Assembly: GCA_963820545.1 (NCBI GenBank)
Contig: CAWGAJ010000002.1
Span: 682,001-746,000 of the forward strand
Source of the DNA: CAWGAJ01 sp963820545
GTDB lineage: Bacteria > Planctomycetota > Planctomycetia > Pirellulales > Thermoguttaceae
DNA: 64,000 nt
Direction: 5' to 3'
The notes below the pieces were generated by a model. That model made no database searches. It had not been told where the DNA came from and worked only from the letters and a program-made list of their open reading frames with translations. Shown here piece after piece: positions 10,352 through 17,790 of the stretch; the stretch's first letter is position 1; the number at the start of each line of letters is the position of its first letter. A program made the position numbers and the translations under genes.

Positions 10352-11281
10352 CTACAGCCAATCCAGCCCAAAATCAAGTGCTGGAGCTGAGTGCGTCAAC
10401 GCGCCCACGCTGATCCGCTCGATTCCGGTTTGCGCAATCCGCCGAACATTGTCCAGGGTAACGCCTCCGGAGGCCTCGAGTTCCACGGCCGGATTGATTC
10501 GATTGCGGCGAGCGATCGCTTCTCGGAGTTGTTCCACAGACATATTATCCAGGAGCACAATATCCGGTCCGGCCGGCAATACCTCCTCGAGTTGTTCCAG
10601 GGTATCGACTTCCACCTCGACGATTGTCGCCGATACTTCACCGCCAAACGCGGTTTCAGCAATATGACGTCGGGCCCGTAAAACCGCCTCCGCGGCCGTA
10701 TAACCCGATGCCGCCGCGGTATCGGCAGCGCCCCAGGCCAGATGATTATCCTTGATCAGCACCGCCTCAAACAATCCGCCGCGATGATTCCAGCCCCCGC
10801 CGCAACGCACGGCGTATTTTTCCAGCCGCCGCCAGCCGGGCGTGGTCTTGCGCGTATCATAGATCCGCGCCCCGGTCCCGGCCACGGATTCGACATAAAG
10901 GCCCGTCAGCGTGGCGATGCCGGAAAGACGACCGAGAAAATTCAACAGCAATCGCTCGGCGGCCAACAAACCTCGGATCGGTCCGCTGACGATTCCCACG
11001 CGACCGGCCCGTTCGATCGCTTGCCCGTCGCGCATCTCCGTTGTCCAGCGAAGCCTCCGATTGATCACGTCCAAGGTCGTTTCGACTCCGGGCAGACCGG
11101 CTATTATGCCCGCTTGTCTGGCGACGATGGCCGCTTGACCCGTCGCATGGACGGGAACGAGTGAATTGGTCGTCAGATCGCCTTCGTCGCCCAAGTCTTC
11201 GCGGACCGCCAAACGCAGCAATGCTTCCCAATCCTTGCGCAGGCGATCGTCCCACTGACATTGCTGAAAATCTTTTTTCAC
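10352..11281 (-). CDS. nadC: Nicotinate-nucleotide pyrophosphorylase (quinolinate phosphoribosyltransferase)
   Basis: Makes nicotinate mononucleotide from quinolinate and PRPP in NAD synthesis. About 309 residues from GTG at 11281, chosen because GGGAG lies seven bases upstream. Upstream codons in the same frame lie in the inserted IS element. Family motifs: REDLGDEGDLTTNSLV near the N-terminus, LLNFLGRLSGIATLT, DTRKTTPGWRRLEKYAVRCG with the PRPP/quinolinate-binding Arg and Lys residues, NHRGGLFEAVLIKDNH, and the C-terminal EASGGVTLDNVRRIAQTGI. Length is normal. The IS1-like element lies 29 bp upstream and may have replaced the original promoter. Confidence 0.95.
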   Translation of the reverse strand: MKKDFQQCQWDDRLRKDWEALLRLAVREDLGDEGDLTTNSLVPVHATGQAAIVARQAGIIAGLPGVETTLDVINRRLRWTTEMRDGQAIERAGRVGIVSGPIRGLLAAERLLLNFLGRLSGIATLTGLYVESVAGTGARIYDTRKTTPGWRRLEKYAVRCGGGWNHRGGLFEAVLIKDNHLAWGAADTAAASGYTAAEAVLRARRHIAETAFGGEVSATIVEVEVDTLEQLEEVLPAGPDIVLLDNMSVEQLREAIARRNRINPAVELEASGGVTLDNVRRIAQTGIERISVGALTHSAPALDFGLDWL

Positions 11282-11309
11282 GGATGGGCTCCCAGCGTGG
11301 ACGGCAGTT

Positions 11310-11326
11310 GGTAGTGTCCTAATTTG
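11310..11326 (+). repeat. Left terminal inverted repeat of the IS1-like element
   Basis: The sequence is GGTAGTGTCCTAATTTG. The transposase stop codon (11319-11321) falls inside it, so the end of the gene is also the end of the element. It is flanked outside by target-duplication copy cggcagtt at 11302-11309. Confidence 0.92.
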
Positions 11327-12209
11327 AGATAATTTTTGAATATAACTCGTTAAATTTCCATACGTAGTCAGTAATCCCAGCCAACATGGCGGCCGGTGGT
11401 CGGCGCTTACCAGGCATTCCGCTATCGTCTGGATAACGAGTGCGCCAGCAGAAATTGTAGTAAGCAACAAAGAGCGACACGGCTGCGGCCAGATTTTCTA
11501 GTTTTTTGGAAAAGCCAAGCGACAGTCGAGTAAATCGCCGCATAAAAGTACGGATCGTTAAATTATTCCGCTCTACATGGCTTGTGCAAATAGTAAACGG
11601 ATTAACATTGCCAAAGATCGGTTTCCGTTCGGCAGCTATTATCTCAGGTGGAGCGTATCGGCCTGGCTGATCGACATTGCGAAAGTTTTTCACAATCTGG
11701 CCATATTGAATGTACGGGCCGAAAGCCAAATCAACCGCCTCTGGATAAGCCGGGAAAGCATCGGATGATAATTGAATCGTGGGGGCATAGGAATCAAGAT
11801 CGTTTGGGGCAGGCAGTTTAATACGTGAAGCCAGGTCAACTAGAAAACGCCTTGCCCAATCGCCTGTACGTTTGCCTAACGCGAAACTGGCAATGAGTTT
11901 CGTGTCTTGATCGACCGCCGTCCACAAATAAATATCGCCGATATAGGGATTATCCCGCTCGTCTACATGCAATTGGCCCCTTTTCTTGGCTACAAACGTC
12001 CAAATTTCATCGACTTCGATATGCCTTGGAGTAAGGTTGCGGAGTGTGGCATCTAGGAAATCCCGACATTTATTGCCGGCCTGGACCATCAGCCGCATGA
12101 TGGTATCCCGATGGACGCCCGTCAACCGTTCGGTTGCCCGAATAGAGTTACCCTCCACGAGATGGTGGAGCACGGTCAATTTTTTCTCGGTTTTAAGAAC
12201 ATTAGTCAT
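11319..12209 (-). CDS. IS1-family-like DDE transposase
   Basis: 296 residues from ATG at 12209, with GGAAGG eight bases upstream. The frame is open far further upstream, but that sequence is the antisense of other genes and is rejected. An N-terminal helix-turn-helix region (LTVLHHLVEGNSIRATERLT) is followed by the catalytic domain: EVDEIWTFV (Asp about 67), QLSSDAFPAY (Asp about 150) and SHVERNNLTIRTFMRRFTR (Glu about 213), a D-D-E arrangement as in IS1 relatives. The intact frame and perfect element ends suggest it may be active. Unlike classical IS1, no programmed frameshift is needed. Confidence 0.88.
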   Translation of the reverse strand: MTNVLKTEKKLTVLHHLVEGNSIRATERLTGVHRDTIMRLMVQAGNKCRDFLDATLRNLTPRHIEVDEIWTFVAKKRGQLHVDERDNPYIGDIYLWTAVDQDTKLIASFALGKRTGDWARRFLVDLASRIKLPAPNDLDSYAPTIQLSSDAFPAYPEAVDLAFGPYIQYGQIVKNFRNVDQPGRYAPPEIIAAERKPIFGNVNPFTICTSHVERNNLTIRTFMRRFTRLSLGFSKKLENLAAAVSLFVAYYNFCWRTRYPDDSGMPGKRRPPAAMLAGITDYVWKFNELYSKIISN

Positions 12210-12232
12210 AGCAAAAGCCTTCCCATTGTTGG

Positions 12233-12281
12233 GGGCTTTCGCTATAATTGAGTTACCGAGACTGCAATTAGGCGAAAGCCC
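12233..12281. repeat. Inverted repeat ahead of the transposase gene
   Basis: GGGCTTTCGC at 12233-12242 pairs with GCGAAAGCCC at 12272-12281, and TAATTG (12245) with CAATTA (12264) inside it. It begins 24 bp upstream of the transposase start, so it could hold down transposase transcription or translation, or be an operator. Function is inferred from position only. Confidence 0.5.
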
Positions 12282-12293
12282 AATTGTGGTTAT

Positions 12294-12328
12294 GCCCGAA
12301 TCGGTTTCGGCCGATCCGGGCGTTTTTA
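12294..12328 (+). terminator. Hairpin with T-run inside the IS element
   Basis: GCCCGAATCGG and CCGATCCGGGC (12294-12321) form a stem with one mismatch, followed by GTTTTTATT on the plus strand. It would stop transcripts moving from the transposase end toward the cargo, separating the two halves of the element. Confidence 0.5.
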
Positions 12329-12334
12329 TTTGTG

Positions 12335-12523
12335 TTACTCCAATTTCAAACCCAATACTGATGCTAATTTGTCGGCAGTTTCTAGGCGTATATCCCGCTC
12401 CCCTGTAATAAAGCGATGAATAACAGGTTGAGATACGCCTGATTCTTGGGCAAGCCGATAAATCTTTTTGCCGCTCTTGCGTATTCGTATTTTTAATATA
12501 TCTTGTAAGCGTTGTCGTTTCAT
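12335..12523 (-). CDS. XRE-family helix-turn-helix regulator (IS cargo)
   Basis: 62 residues, almost all one Cro/C1-type domain: KKIYRLAQESGVSQPVIHRF forms helices 2 and 3, followed by ITGERDIRLETADKLASVLG (helix 4-5). Length matches minimal Xre repressors and antitoxins. It is divergent from the MltR/HEPN-like gene, and the two share a palindromic promoter region (12547-12584), so it most likely represses its own and its neighbour's promoter. The frame is intact and codon use is AT-rich, unlike the chromosome. Confidence 0.85.
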   Translation of the reverse strand: MKRQRLQDILKIRIRKSGKKIYRLAQESGVSQPVIHRFITGERDIRLETADKLASVLGLKLE

Positions 12524-12546
12524 GGTTATTGCCTTTCTTTCCTATA

Positions 12547-12584
12547 ATTATACCCATTGACAAGTAATTGTCAATGGGTATAAT
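12547..12584. promoter_or_regulatory. Symmetric divergent sigma70-type promoters with palindromic operator
   Basis: Plus strand: TTGACA 12557-12562, 16-base spacer, TATAAT 12579-12584. Minus strand: TTGACA (12574-12569), 16-base spacer, TATAAT (12552-12547). Both promoters are perfect consensus. The -35 boxes lie in one perfect inverted repeat, TATACCCATTGACA with its complement, centred near 12566. The layout predicts mutually exclusive polymerase binding and control of both directions by one repressor, most simply the XRE protein at 12335-12523. Confidence 0.8.
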
Positions 12585-12627
12585 CGACTTTTTGTAATAA
12601 TATTTAACTTTCCCAAAAGGTATAATT

Positions 12628-13332
12628 ATGAATGATAATGAATCTAATAAATGGCAGGAAATCTTATGTGAATTGCAGAAAAGATTCCAAACTCTCGATC
12701 CTGTAGCAAAAGCAATTCGCAATAAAGCTGGCAAATCGGATAAAGGATCACTATCCGAAATACTTTTGGGGCACATTGCTGACGTTGCTTCTGCTACAAT
12801 TATAGGAAGAATAATGGCAGCTATGGAACGCGAAAATGATCGCGGATGTGTTATTGCAGCATCTGCTCTACTTGAAAGTACCTTAGATATACTTCTAGAA
12901 AAAGCCTTTCGTAGCCCAAAAATGAATATTAAAGGAGTGATAATTCGTACGGATGAAAAGCTAGAAAAGGAAATCCAAAAGGCATTAAATAATGAAAGTA
13001 TAGCAGCATTGTGCGGCGATTTCGCTAGCAAAACGCAACTCGCGTATTTACTCGGATTGATTTCTGACGAAATGCTTAATGCGTTGAATCGCATTCGCAA
13101 AATCCGCAATGCCTTTGCCCATTCTCCATTTGTCGATTCACTATCAGACCAAAACATAAATGGATTATTGAATATATTACAAAAACAAGTAAGGGATATA
13201 GTGCAGACAAAGAAATGGAAACCCGCAAAAGGTTGTAAGAAATTCTCAGCAGATCGCAATAAGTTTATAGGAATTGTTATGGTTTTGTGGGTACTATTAG
13301 CTTGTATAAAAGGATACTTTGAAACCGTCTAA
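12628..13332 (+). CDS. MltR/HEPN-like protein with C-terminal membrane helix (IS cargo)
   Basis: 234 residues, mostly helical. The middle (MEREN-DRGCVIAASALLESTLDILLEKAF) resembles the MltR (mannitol repressor) family. IRKIRNAFAHSP contains R160-x4-H165, the Rx4-6H motif of HEPN ribonucleases. A hydrophobic segment at about 213-229 (FIGIVMVLWVLLACIKG) looks like a C-terminal membrane anchor, which MltR lacks. It is AT-rich, starts about 44 bp beyond the divergent promoter with AAAAGG upstream, and pairs with the XRE gene. A toxin or defence role is possible but not shown; the Rx4H motif also occurs in non-catalytic HEPN proteins. Confidence 0.7.
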   Translation: MNDNESNKWQEILCELQKRFQTLDPVAKAIRNKAGKSDKGSLSEILLGHIADVASATIIGRIMAAMERENDRGCVIAASALLESTLDILLEKAFRSPKMNIKGVIIRTDEKLEKEIQKALNNESIAALCGDFASKTQLAYLLGLISDEMLNALNRIRKIRNAFAHSPFVDSLSDQNINGLLNILQKQVRDIVQTKKWKPAKGCKKFSADRNKFIGIVMVLWVLLACIKGYFETV

Positions 13333-13595
13333 TCAACATTAAAAGATTCTTTTGCGTCTGCCATCGGTGCCGCAATTAAATATGCAATTAGCTTCCCTTC
13401 AAGGGATAAATTATTCCAAAGATTGCGTAATTCATTTGAAATAAATTCTCGCCAATCGTTATATGCATATTGAGATTGTGTATTCCATGGAAAAGGGAAA
13501 AACCCTTCCAACATGCGAATTATATCAATTGGTGGATAGCCTGGTGCTTCTACATTTCCAGCAATTATTAGCAAATTATTTTCTAGTTGGGTCAT
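13329..13595 (-). CDS. Hypothetical protein of the IS cargo
   Basis: 88 residues, acidic and rich in aromatic residues (GYPPIDIIRMLEGFFPFPWN, NDWREFISNELRNLWNNL), probably soluble. It is convergent with the MltR/HEPN-like gene and their stop codons overlap by four bases. Its start lies 20 bp inside the right terminal repeat. No family recognised. Amino acid composition and the tight packing inside the element support a real gene. Confidence 0.55.
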   Translation of the reverse strand: MTQLENNLLIIAGNVEAPGYPPIDIIRMLEGFFPFPWNTQSQYAYNDWREFISNELRNLWNNLSLEGKLIAYLIAAPMADAKESFNVD

Positions 13596-13615
13596 AGAAT
13601 CATCCCCCAGAAGTA

Positions 13616-13632
13616 CAAATTAGGACACTACC
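13616..13632 (-). repeat. Right terminal inverted repeat of the IS1-like element
   Basis: Exact complement of the left 17-bp repeat at 11310-11326. The target-duplication copy cggcagtt follows at 13633-13640. Confidence 0.92.
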
Positions 13633-13700
13633 CGGCAGTTGGCGCATGGTACAAATTGGCCGGAATTATTATACTAATAGATTATCCAAAAACATACCTG

Positions 13701-13797
13701 TCATTCTGAGCGGAGCGAAGAATCTTGAGCCAAAATAACACAGGCCGCCGACCAAACGCCGCTGCCGGCGAGATCCTTCGCTGCGCTCAGGACGACA
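13701..13797. repeat. Dispersed repeat F (GAGCGAAGCGAAGGATC type)
   Basis: Inverted arms tCATTCTGAGCGGAGCGAAG at 13701 and GATCCTTCGCTGCGCTCAGG at 13772 enclose about 45 bp. Related elements occur at 34550-34615, 58138-58266 and as a half copy at 50760-50788. It overlaps the apparent 5' end of the helix-hairpin-helix gene. Confidence 0.8.
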
Positions 13798-14219
13798 GTT
13801 CTCCATCTCCTATTCCCCATCCCCCATCCCTTATTCCCTATCCTTGGCTCTTGCGGTGCGCCGATCAAGCAGTTGTGGCGGTGTTGGTTTTATTGGCTTT
13901 GGGGGCGATGGTCTTTTGGTGGCTGGCATACGGGGGATTAGGACATCGATTGATCGAAGTCGATCAGGCCCAATCGGGCGAGATTCGCTTTCAGGTCGAT
14001 ATCAACGCCGCTGATCTGCCCGAATTACTCCAATTGCCCGGCATCGGCCAAAAACGGGCGCAGCGAATCATCGAATCCCGACAAACCGAAGGACCTTATG
14101 CCAAGCAAGACGATTTGCTGCGTCTGAGAGGCATTGGGCCGATAATTATGGAAAACCTCCGCCCTTACTTGCTGCCCTTGCCCGAGGATAAAATAATTAA
14201 GCGGAAAGTCGCTAAATAA
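13725..14219 (+). CDS. ComEA-like helix-hairpin-helix protein, start uncertain
   Basis: Up to 164 residues. A transmembrane helix (VVAVLVLLALGAMVFWWLAY) is followed by a ComEA-type (HhH)2 domain: INAADLPELLQLPGIGQKRA and LLRLRGIGPIIMENLRPYL. Such proteins bind double-stranded DNA and are often anchored outside the membrane for DNA uptake. The first about 45 codons from ATG 13725 lie in repeat F and Pro/Ser-rich spacer sequence and may not be translated; a TTG or GTG nearer the membrane helix is plausible. uvrB follows by 33 bp, so the two may be co-transcribed. Confidence 0.75.
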   Translation: MSQNNTGRRPNAAAGEILRCAQDDSSPSPIPHPPSLIPYPWLLRCADQAVVAVLVLLALGAMVFWWLAYGGLGHRLIEVDQAQSGEIRFQVDINAADLPELLQLPGIGQKRAQRIIESRQTEGPYAKQDDLLRLRGIGPIIMENLRPYLLPLPEDKIIKRKVAK

Positions 14220-14252
14220 CAACCAAATTAAATACTACTAATCCCTAACAAG

Positions 14253-16324
14253 ATGTTCCAACTCGTCAGCCCGTTTCAGCCCGCCGGCGATCAACCTCAG
14301 GCCATCGAGGCCTTGACTGCCGGACTGCGCCGGGGAAGAAAAATCAGGTCTTGATGGGCGTGACCGGGTCGGGCAAGACGTTCACCATGGCCAACGTGAT
14401 CCAGGCCGTGCAACGCCCCACGCTGGTCATGTCGCACAACAAAACCTTGGCCGCCCAACTGTACAGCGAGTTCAAGGAGTTTTTTCCGCACAATGCGGTT
14501 CATTATTTTGTCAGCTATTACGATTATTATCAGCCCGAGGCCTATATTCCGCAGCGCGATATCTATATTGAAAAAGACGCCTCGATCAATGAGCGCATCG
14601 ACCGTTTGCGCCTGGCCGCCACCAGCGCCCTGGTCAGCCGCAGCGACGTGATCATCGTGGCCAGCGTGTCGTGCATTTATGGTTTGGGTTCGCCGGAAGA
14701 TTATCGGGCCATGATGGTGGGCTTGGACGTGGGGCAGACCGTGGACCGCGATCATGTGCTGGCCAAACTGGTCGATATCCAATACGAGCGCAACGATTTT
14801 GAATTTCAGCCGGGCAAATTCCGCGTGCGGGGCGATTGCGTCGAGATTTGGCCCGCCTACGAGGAGACCGCCATGCGCCTGGAGTTTTGGGGCGACGAGG
14901 TGGAACAGCTTTCGCTCATCAATCCCGTAAGCGGCGAAGTAATCGAACGCCTGGAGCGCTTGTTTGTTTATCCCTCCAAGCACTTTGTCATGCCCGAGGA
15001 GCGCATCCAGCAGGCCATCGCGGAAATCCGCCGGGAATTGCAGGACCGCTTGGAGGAGTTCAGGACCCAGGGCAAGATGCTGGAAGCCCATCGCCTTAAT
15101 GCCCGCACCCGCTTCGATCTGGAGATGATGCAAGAGGTGGGCTATTGCCCGGGGATCGAAAACTACAGCCGGCCGCTTTCCGGCCGTGCGCCGGGCTCGC
15201 CGCCGGACACGCTTTTCAGCTTTTTTCCCGACGACTTTTTGCTGTTAGTCGATGAGTCGCACGTCACCGTGCCGCAAATCCGCGGCATGTACGCCGGCGA
15301 TCATAACCGCAAAGTGACCCTGGTCGAGCACGGCTTCCGCCTACCCAGTGCGCTGGACAACCGTCCGTTGCGCTTCGAGGAATGGGAGGGGAGGATCAAG
15401 CAGGCGATTTTCGTCTCGGCCACGCCGGGCCCCTATGAGTTGGAAAAGACCGATCGGCAAATGGTCGAACAAGTGATCCGGCCCACGGGCCTGCTGGACC
15501 CGGAAATCGAGGTTTGCCCGGCCCGCACGCAAGTGCCGCATCTATTGCAGGAGATCAAAGAGCGCGCCAAGGCCGGCCAGCGCGTGCTGGTCACCACTTT
15601 GACCAAGCGCCTGGCCGAGGATTTATCCGCTTATCTCAGCAAACAGAATGTCCGCTGTAAATGGCTGCACAGCGATCTGGACGCCTTCGAGCGCGTGGAA
15701 TTGCTCCGCGATCTGCGCCAAGGTCATTTCGACGTGCTGGTGGGCGTGAACCTGCTCCGCGAAGGCCTGGACCTGCCGGAGGTTTCGCTGGTGGCCATCC
15801 TCGACGCCGATAAAGAAGGCTTTTTGCGCAGCGAGACCTCGCTCATGCAGACCATCGGGCGCAGTGCGCGCAATGTCAACGCCAAGGTGATTTTGTACGC
15901 CGACAAAGTGACCGATTCCATGCAGCGGGCGATCGAAGAGACCCGCCGCCGCCGGGAACTGCAAAGAATCTATAATGCGGAACACGGCATTACCCCGGAA
16001 ACGATCCGCAAGGGCATCCGCGCCGGGATTGAAGCCGAAACCGCCGCCCACGCCCAATCCCAGGCCGTGGTCGGCCGCACCGACGAGAGCCGCTTCATCA
16101 CCGAGGAATACCTGGATGAACTGGAGAGCGAAATGATGGCCGCGGCCGAGGCCTTGGAATTTGAACGCGCAGCGGCCCTGCGCGATCGGATTGCACAAAT
16201 GCGCCGGCAAATGGGCATTGCGCTAGACCAGGCGGAAATCGAACACGCCACCCGGGCCCAGCGCGGCCGCCGCCGCCGCAAAAAATATCAACCCGACGGC
16301 AAAATCCCCCGGCCGAAAAAGTAA
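14253..16324 (+). CDS. uvrB: Excinuclease ABC subunit B, one frameshift near the N-terminus
   Basis: Damage-verification helicase of nucleotide excision repair. The true start is ATG 14253 (MFQLVSPFQPAGDQPQAIEA). The frame breaks near 14335, where RRGKKNQVLMGVTGSGKT is restored by adding one G to a GGGG run. The remainder runs intact: Walker A GVTGSGKTF, the beta-hairpin region YYDYYQPEAYIPQRDIYIEK, DEAD-like VDESH, helicase motif VI QTIGRSARN, and a C-terminal UVR domain (YLDELESEMMAAAEALEFER). Total about 690 residues, normal for UvrB. The break is almost surely a sequencing deletion, since the rest is perfectly conserved. Confidence 0.96.
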
Positions 16325-16395
16325 GGTGTTCTGCGAGCGGTTTTTTCAATCATGTCAGGATGACATGGAGACTTGGGGGGTAGGCACAAACACAA

Positions 16396-16431
16396 AAGGG
16401 GAAGGGCATAGTGCTAAACGCCCTTCCCCTT
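16396..16431 (-). terminator. Strong hairpin terminator
   Basis: A 12-bp perfect stem (AAGGGGAAGGGC at 16396, complement ending 16431) with a 12-base loop. On the minus strand it is followed by TTTTGTGTTTG, so it fits the lipoprotein gene at 16504-16671. It may also stop uvrB read-through on the other strand. Confidence 0.75.
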
Positions 16432-16503
16432 GATACTTGCTATGTCGGATTAACGTCGTTGTGAAACTAATACAATTCAACAACGCAGTTTCAACAACAA
16501 ATA

Positions 16504-16671
16504 TTACTTCGGCTGCTCGGCGGGAGTCTCGGCTGGTTTTTCAGCAGGCGTCTCGGCCGGAGTTTCGGCTGTGGGTTGATCCGATGGTTTGGTAGCCGGC
16601 TTTTCTTTTGAGCAACCGAAATTAATAACAGCGGCGCCTAAAAGCATCGCCAATAAAGCAAACTTTTTCAT
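16504..16671 (-). CDS. Small Pro/Glu/Thr-repeat lipoprotein
   Basis: 55 residues: signal MKKFALLAMLLGAAVINFGC ending in a lipobox-like FGC (lipidated Cys 20), then KEKP and repeats of the type AETPAE/AEKPAE to the end. The repeat tail is disordered and probably extends the anchor through the peptidoglycan layer or periplasm. GGTGAG lies just upstream of the ATG. Followed by a strong terminator, so it is a monocistronic unit. Function unknown; similar small Ala/Pro/Glu tails occur on many planctomycete lipoproteins. Confidence 0.8.
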   Translation of the reverse strand: MKKFALLAMLLGAAVINFGCSKEKPATKPSDQPTAETPAETPAEKPAETPAEQPK

Positions 16672-16764
16672 TATCTCACCTTTCCCATGTTACGAGAGTG
16701 ATCGGTTAATAGTATGCAGGAACCTTTCCTGCCTATAACTAAAAAGATATCAACCACTGGGTAA

Positions 16765-16980
16765 TTATTCCACACATTCTGTGATTTTATTAGTAAAATA
16801 AACTACGTGTTTACAAATTTTCTTGCCATTTATAGGAAAAACTTGCCGGTTATACTTCTCAAGTAAAAGGTAGTGATGTGGCGGTAGGGAAGGACTGGTT
16901 AGATTGCCCATTTGTCGACGCAACTTGCTATATTCCTTGGCGTTACGCCGATTGCCCATGTCGGTCAACGACGAATACAA
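16765..16980 (-). CDS. Doubtful small hypothetical protein
   Basis: 71 residues, basic (NRRNAKEYSKLRRQMGNL, then a C-terminal KKICKHVVYFTNKITECVE). No family, no clear ribosome binding site. It lies between two better-supported small minus-strand genes in a region of lower GC. Could be chance. Confidence 0.25.
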   Translation of the reverse strand: MYSSLTDMGNRRNAKEYSKLRRQMGNLTSPSLPPHHYLLLEKYNRQVFPINGKKICKHVVYFTNKITECVE

Positions 16981-17077
16981 GAGACATTATCAAACAGGCT
17001 TAATTAACAACACAAAGCAATCTGGGGCAACTGCATAATCTGGATAGGTTTCAAAAGTATGGCCCCAAATAAAAAAA

Positions 17078-17296
17078 TTATTCCAGTTTCCTTAGCGATG
17101 GCGGTGGGGCATCAATGTCCTCGCGATCTGATTCGTGCCAGAGAGGCAAGCCGCAACGGACGCGCTCGGCCATAATTTGCAGTTTTTCCTTTGTGCCGGG
17201 CATGGCGTCGGCTGCTTCGAACTGAGTGGCGTCCACCTCTGGTGGTTCGAAATCCCAAAGCCCCAATTTGATCGCCTCCAAAACAGATTTCGGCAC
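17078..17296 (-). CDS. Small conserved planctomycete-type protein
   Basis: 72 residues from GTG 17296, with GGAGAAGGAG in the Shine-Dalgarno position. Sequence pattern: MPKSVLEAIKLGLWDFEP, an acidic middle, then PGTKEKLQIMAERVRCGLPL and WHESDREDID. Small proteins of this pattern (LGxWDFEP ... PGTxEKLxxLAERVRxGLPLWHxxDR) are, as I recall, frequent in planctomycetes and have no known function. Soluble, mixed charge. Confidence 0.7.
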   Translation of the reverse strand: MPKSVLEAIKLGLWDFEPPEVDATQFEAADAMPGTKEKLQIMAERVRCGLPLWHESDREDIDAPPPSLRKLE

Positions 17297-17790
17297 TTTA
17301 ACGCTCCTTCTCCGAAAGTGTTCAAATTCCGGATTATTCCTGTCCGGAAATAAAAACTTATGCTCCCGTCAATCAGAGAAAGCAAAATCAAGGAGGCTAA
17401 ATTCGCCATTAGTATCTACAAGATGAATTGAAATGTCAAGTAAGCGGCGTGGATTGGATAAAAAAATCAGGAGCAATCGAATATCAAAAAAATGCCCGAT
17501 AATGTTGACCACCTTATAGTTGATCTTGTCCCATTATTTTTTGCACGTGTTTATAACGATGCTTTTTTCATCGGGAATGCCCTGTGAGATCTAGTTATTA
17601 CGATGAATATATAATGGGTTATATGGGAAATCTGGACTGAATAGAGAACGCAGAGAGATGCAATTAATCATTCCTGTCGGGGTAAAAACACCAGATTTAC
17701 GGATAGTTCAACTATCAGTATCAACTATGCGAGCCATGGGGTCGTTTGTATGCTTAAGTAACTGCGGATCAGGGGCCAATAAAAATACTT
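17297..17790. other. Gene-free stretch, nothing recognised
   Basis: About 490 bp of lower GC between the small minus-strand gene and the antiporter. Several short frames are open on both strands but none has coding-like composition or a convincing ribosome binding site. It probably holds promoters for both neighbours. Confidence 0.5.

Larger units (their letters stand above)
11310..13632. mobile_element. IS1-like insertion element with AT-rich cargo
   Basis: The ends are perfect 17-bp inverted repeats, GGTAGTGTCCTAATTTG at 11310-11326 and its complement at 13616-13632. The 8-bp target duplication cggcagtt lies at 11302-11309 and 13633-13640, so the insertion is well defined and probably recent. 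A GGT terminus and an 8-9 bp duplication are typical of IS1. At 2,323 bp it is about three times the size of a simple IS1: beside the transposase it holds three further ORFs (12335-12523, 12628-13332, 13329-13595) visibly richer in A+T than their surroundings. It lies just upstream of nadC. Confidence 0.9.

Noticed and set aside
12210..13259. Very long open frame upstream of the transposase on the minus strand, joined to it
   Set aside because: It runs antisense to the MltR-like gene and across the promoter and XRE region. Only the C-terminal 296 residues match a transposase and have a ribosome binding site.
14297..16210. Long minus-strand open frames opposite uvrB
   Set aside because: They are shadows of a GC-rich, highly conserved gene; their translations are His/Gly/Gln-rich and unlike any family.
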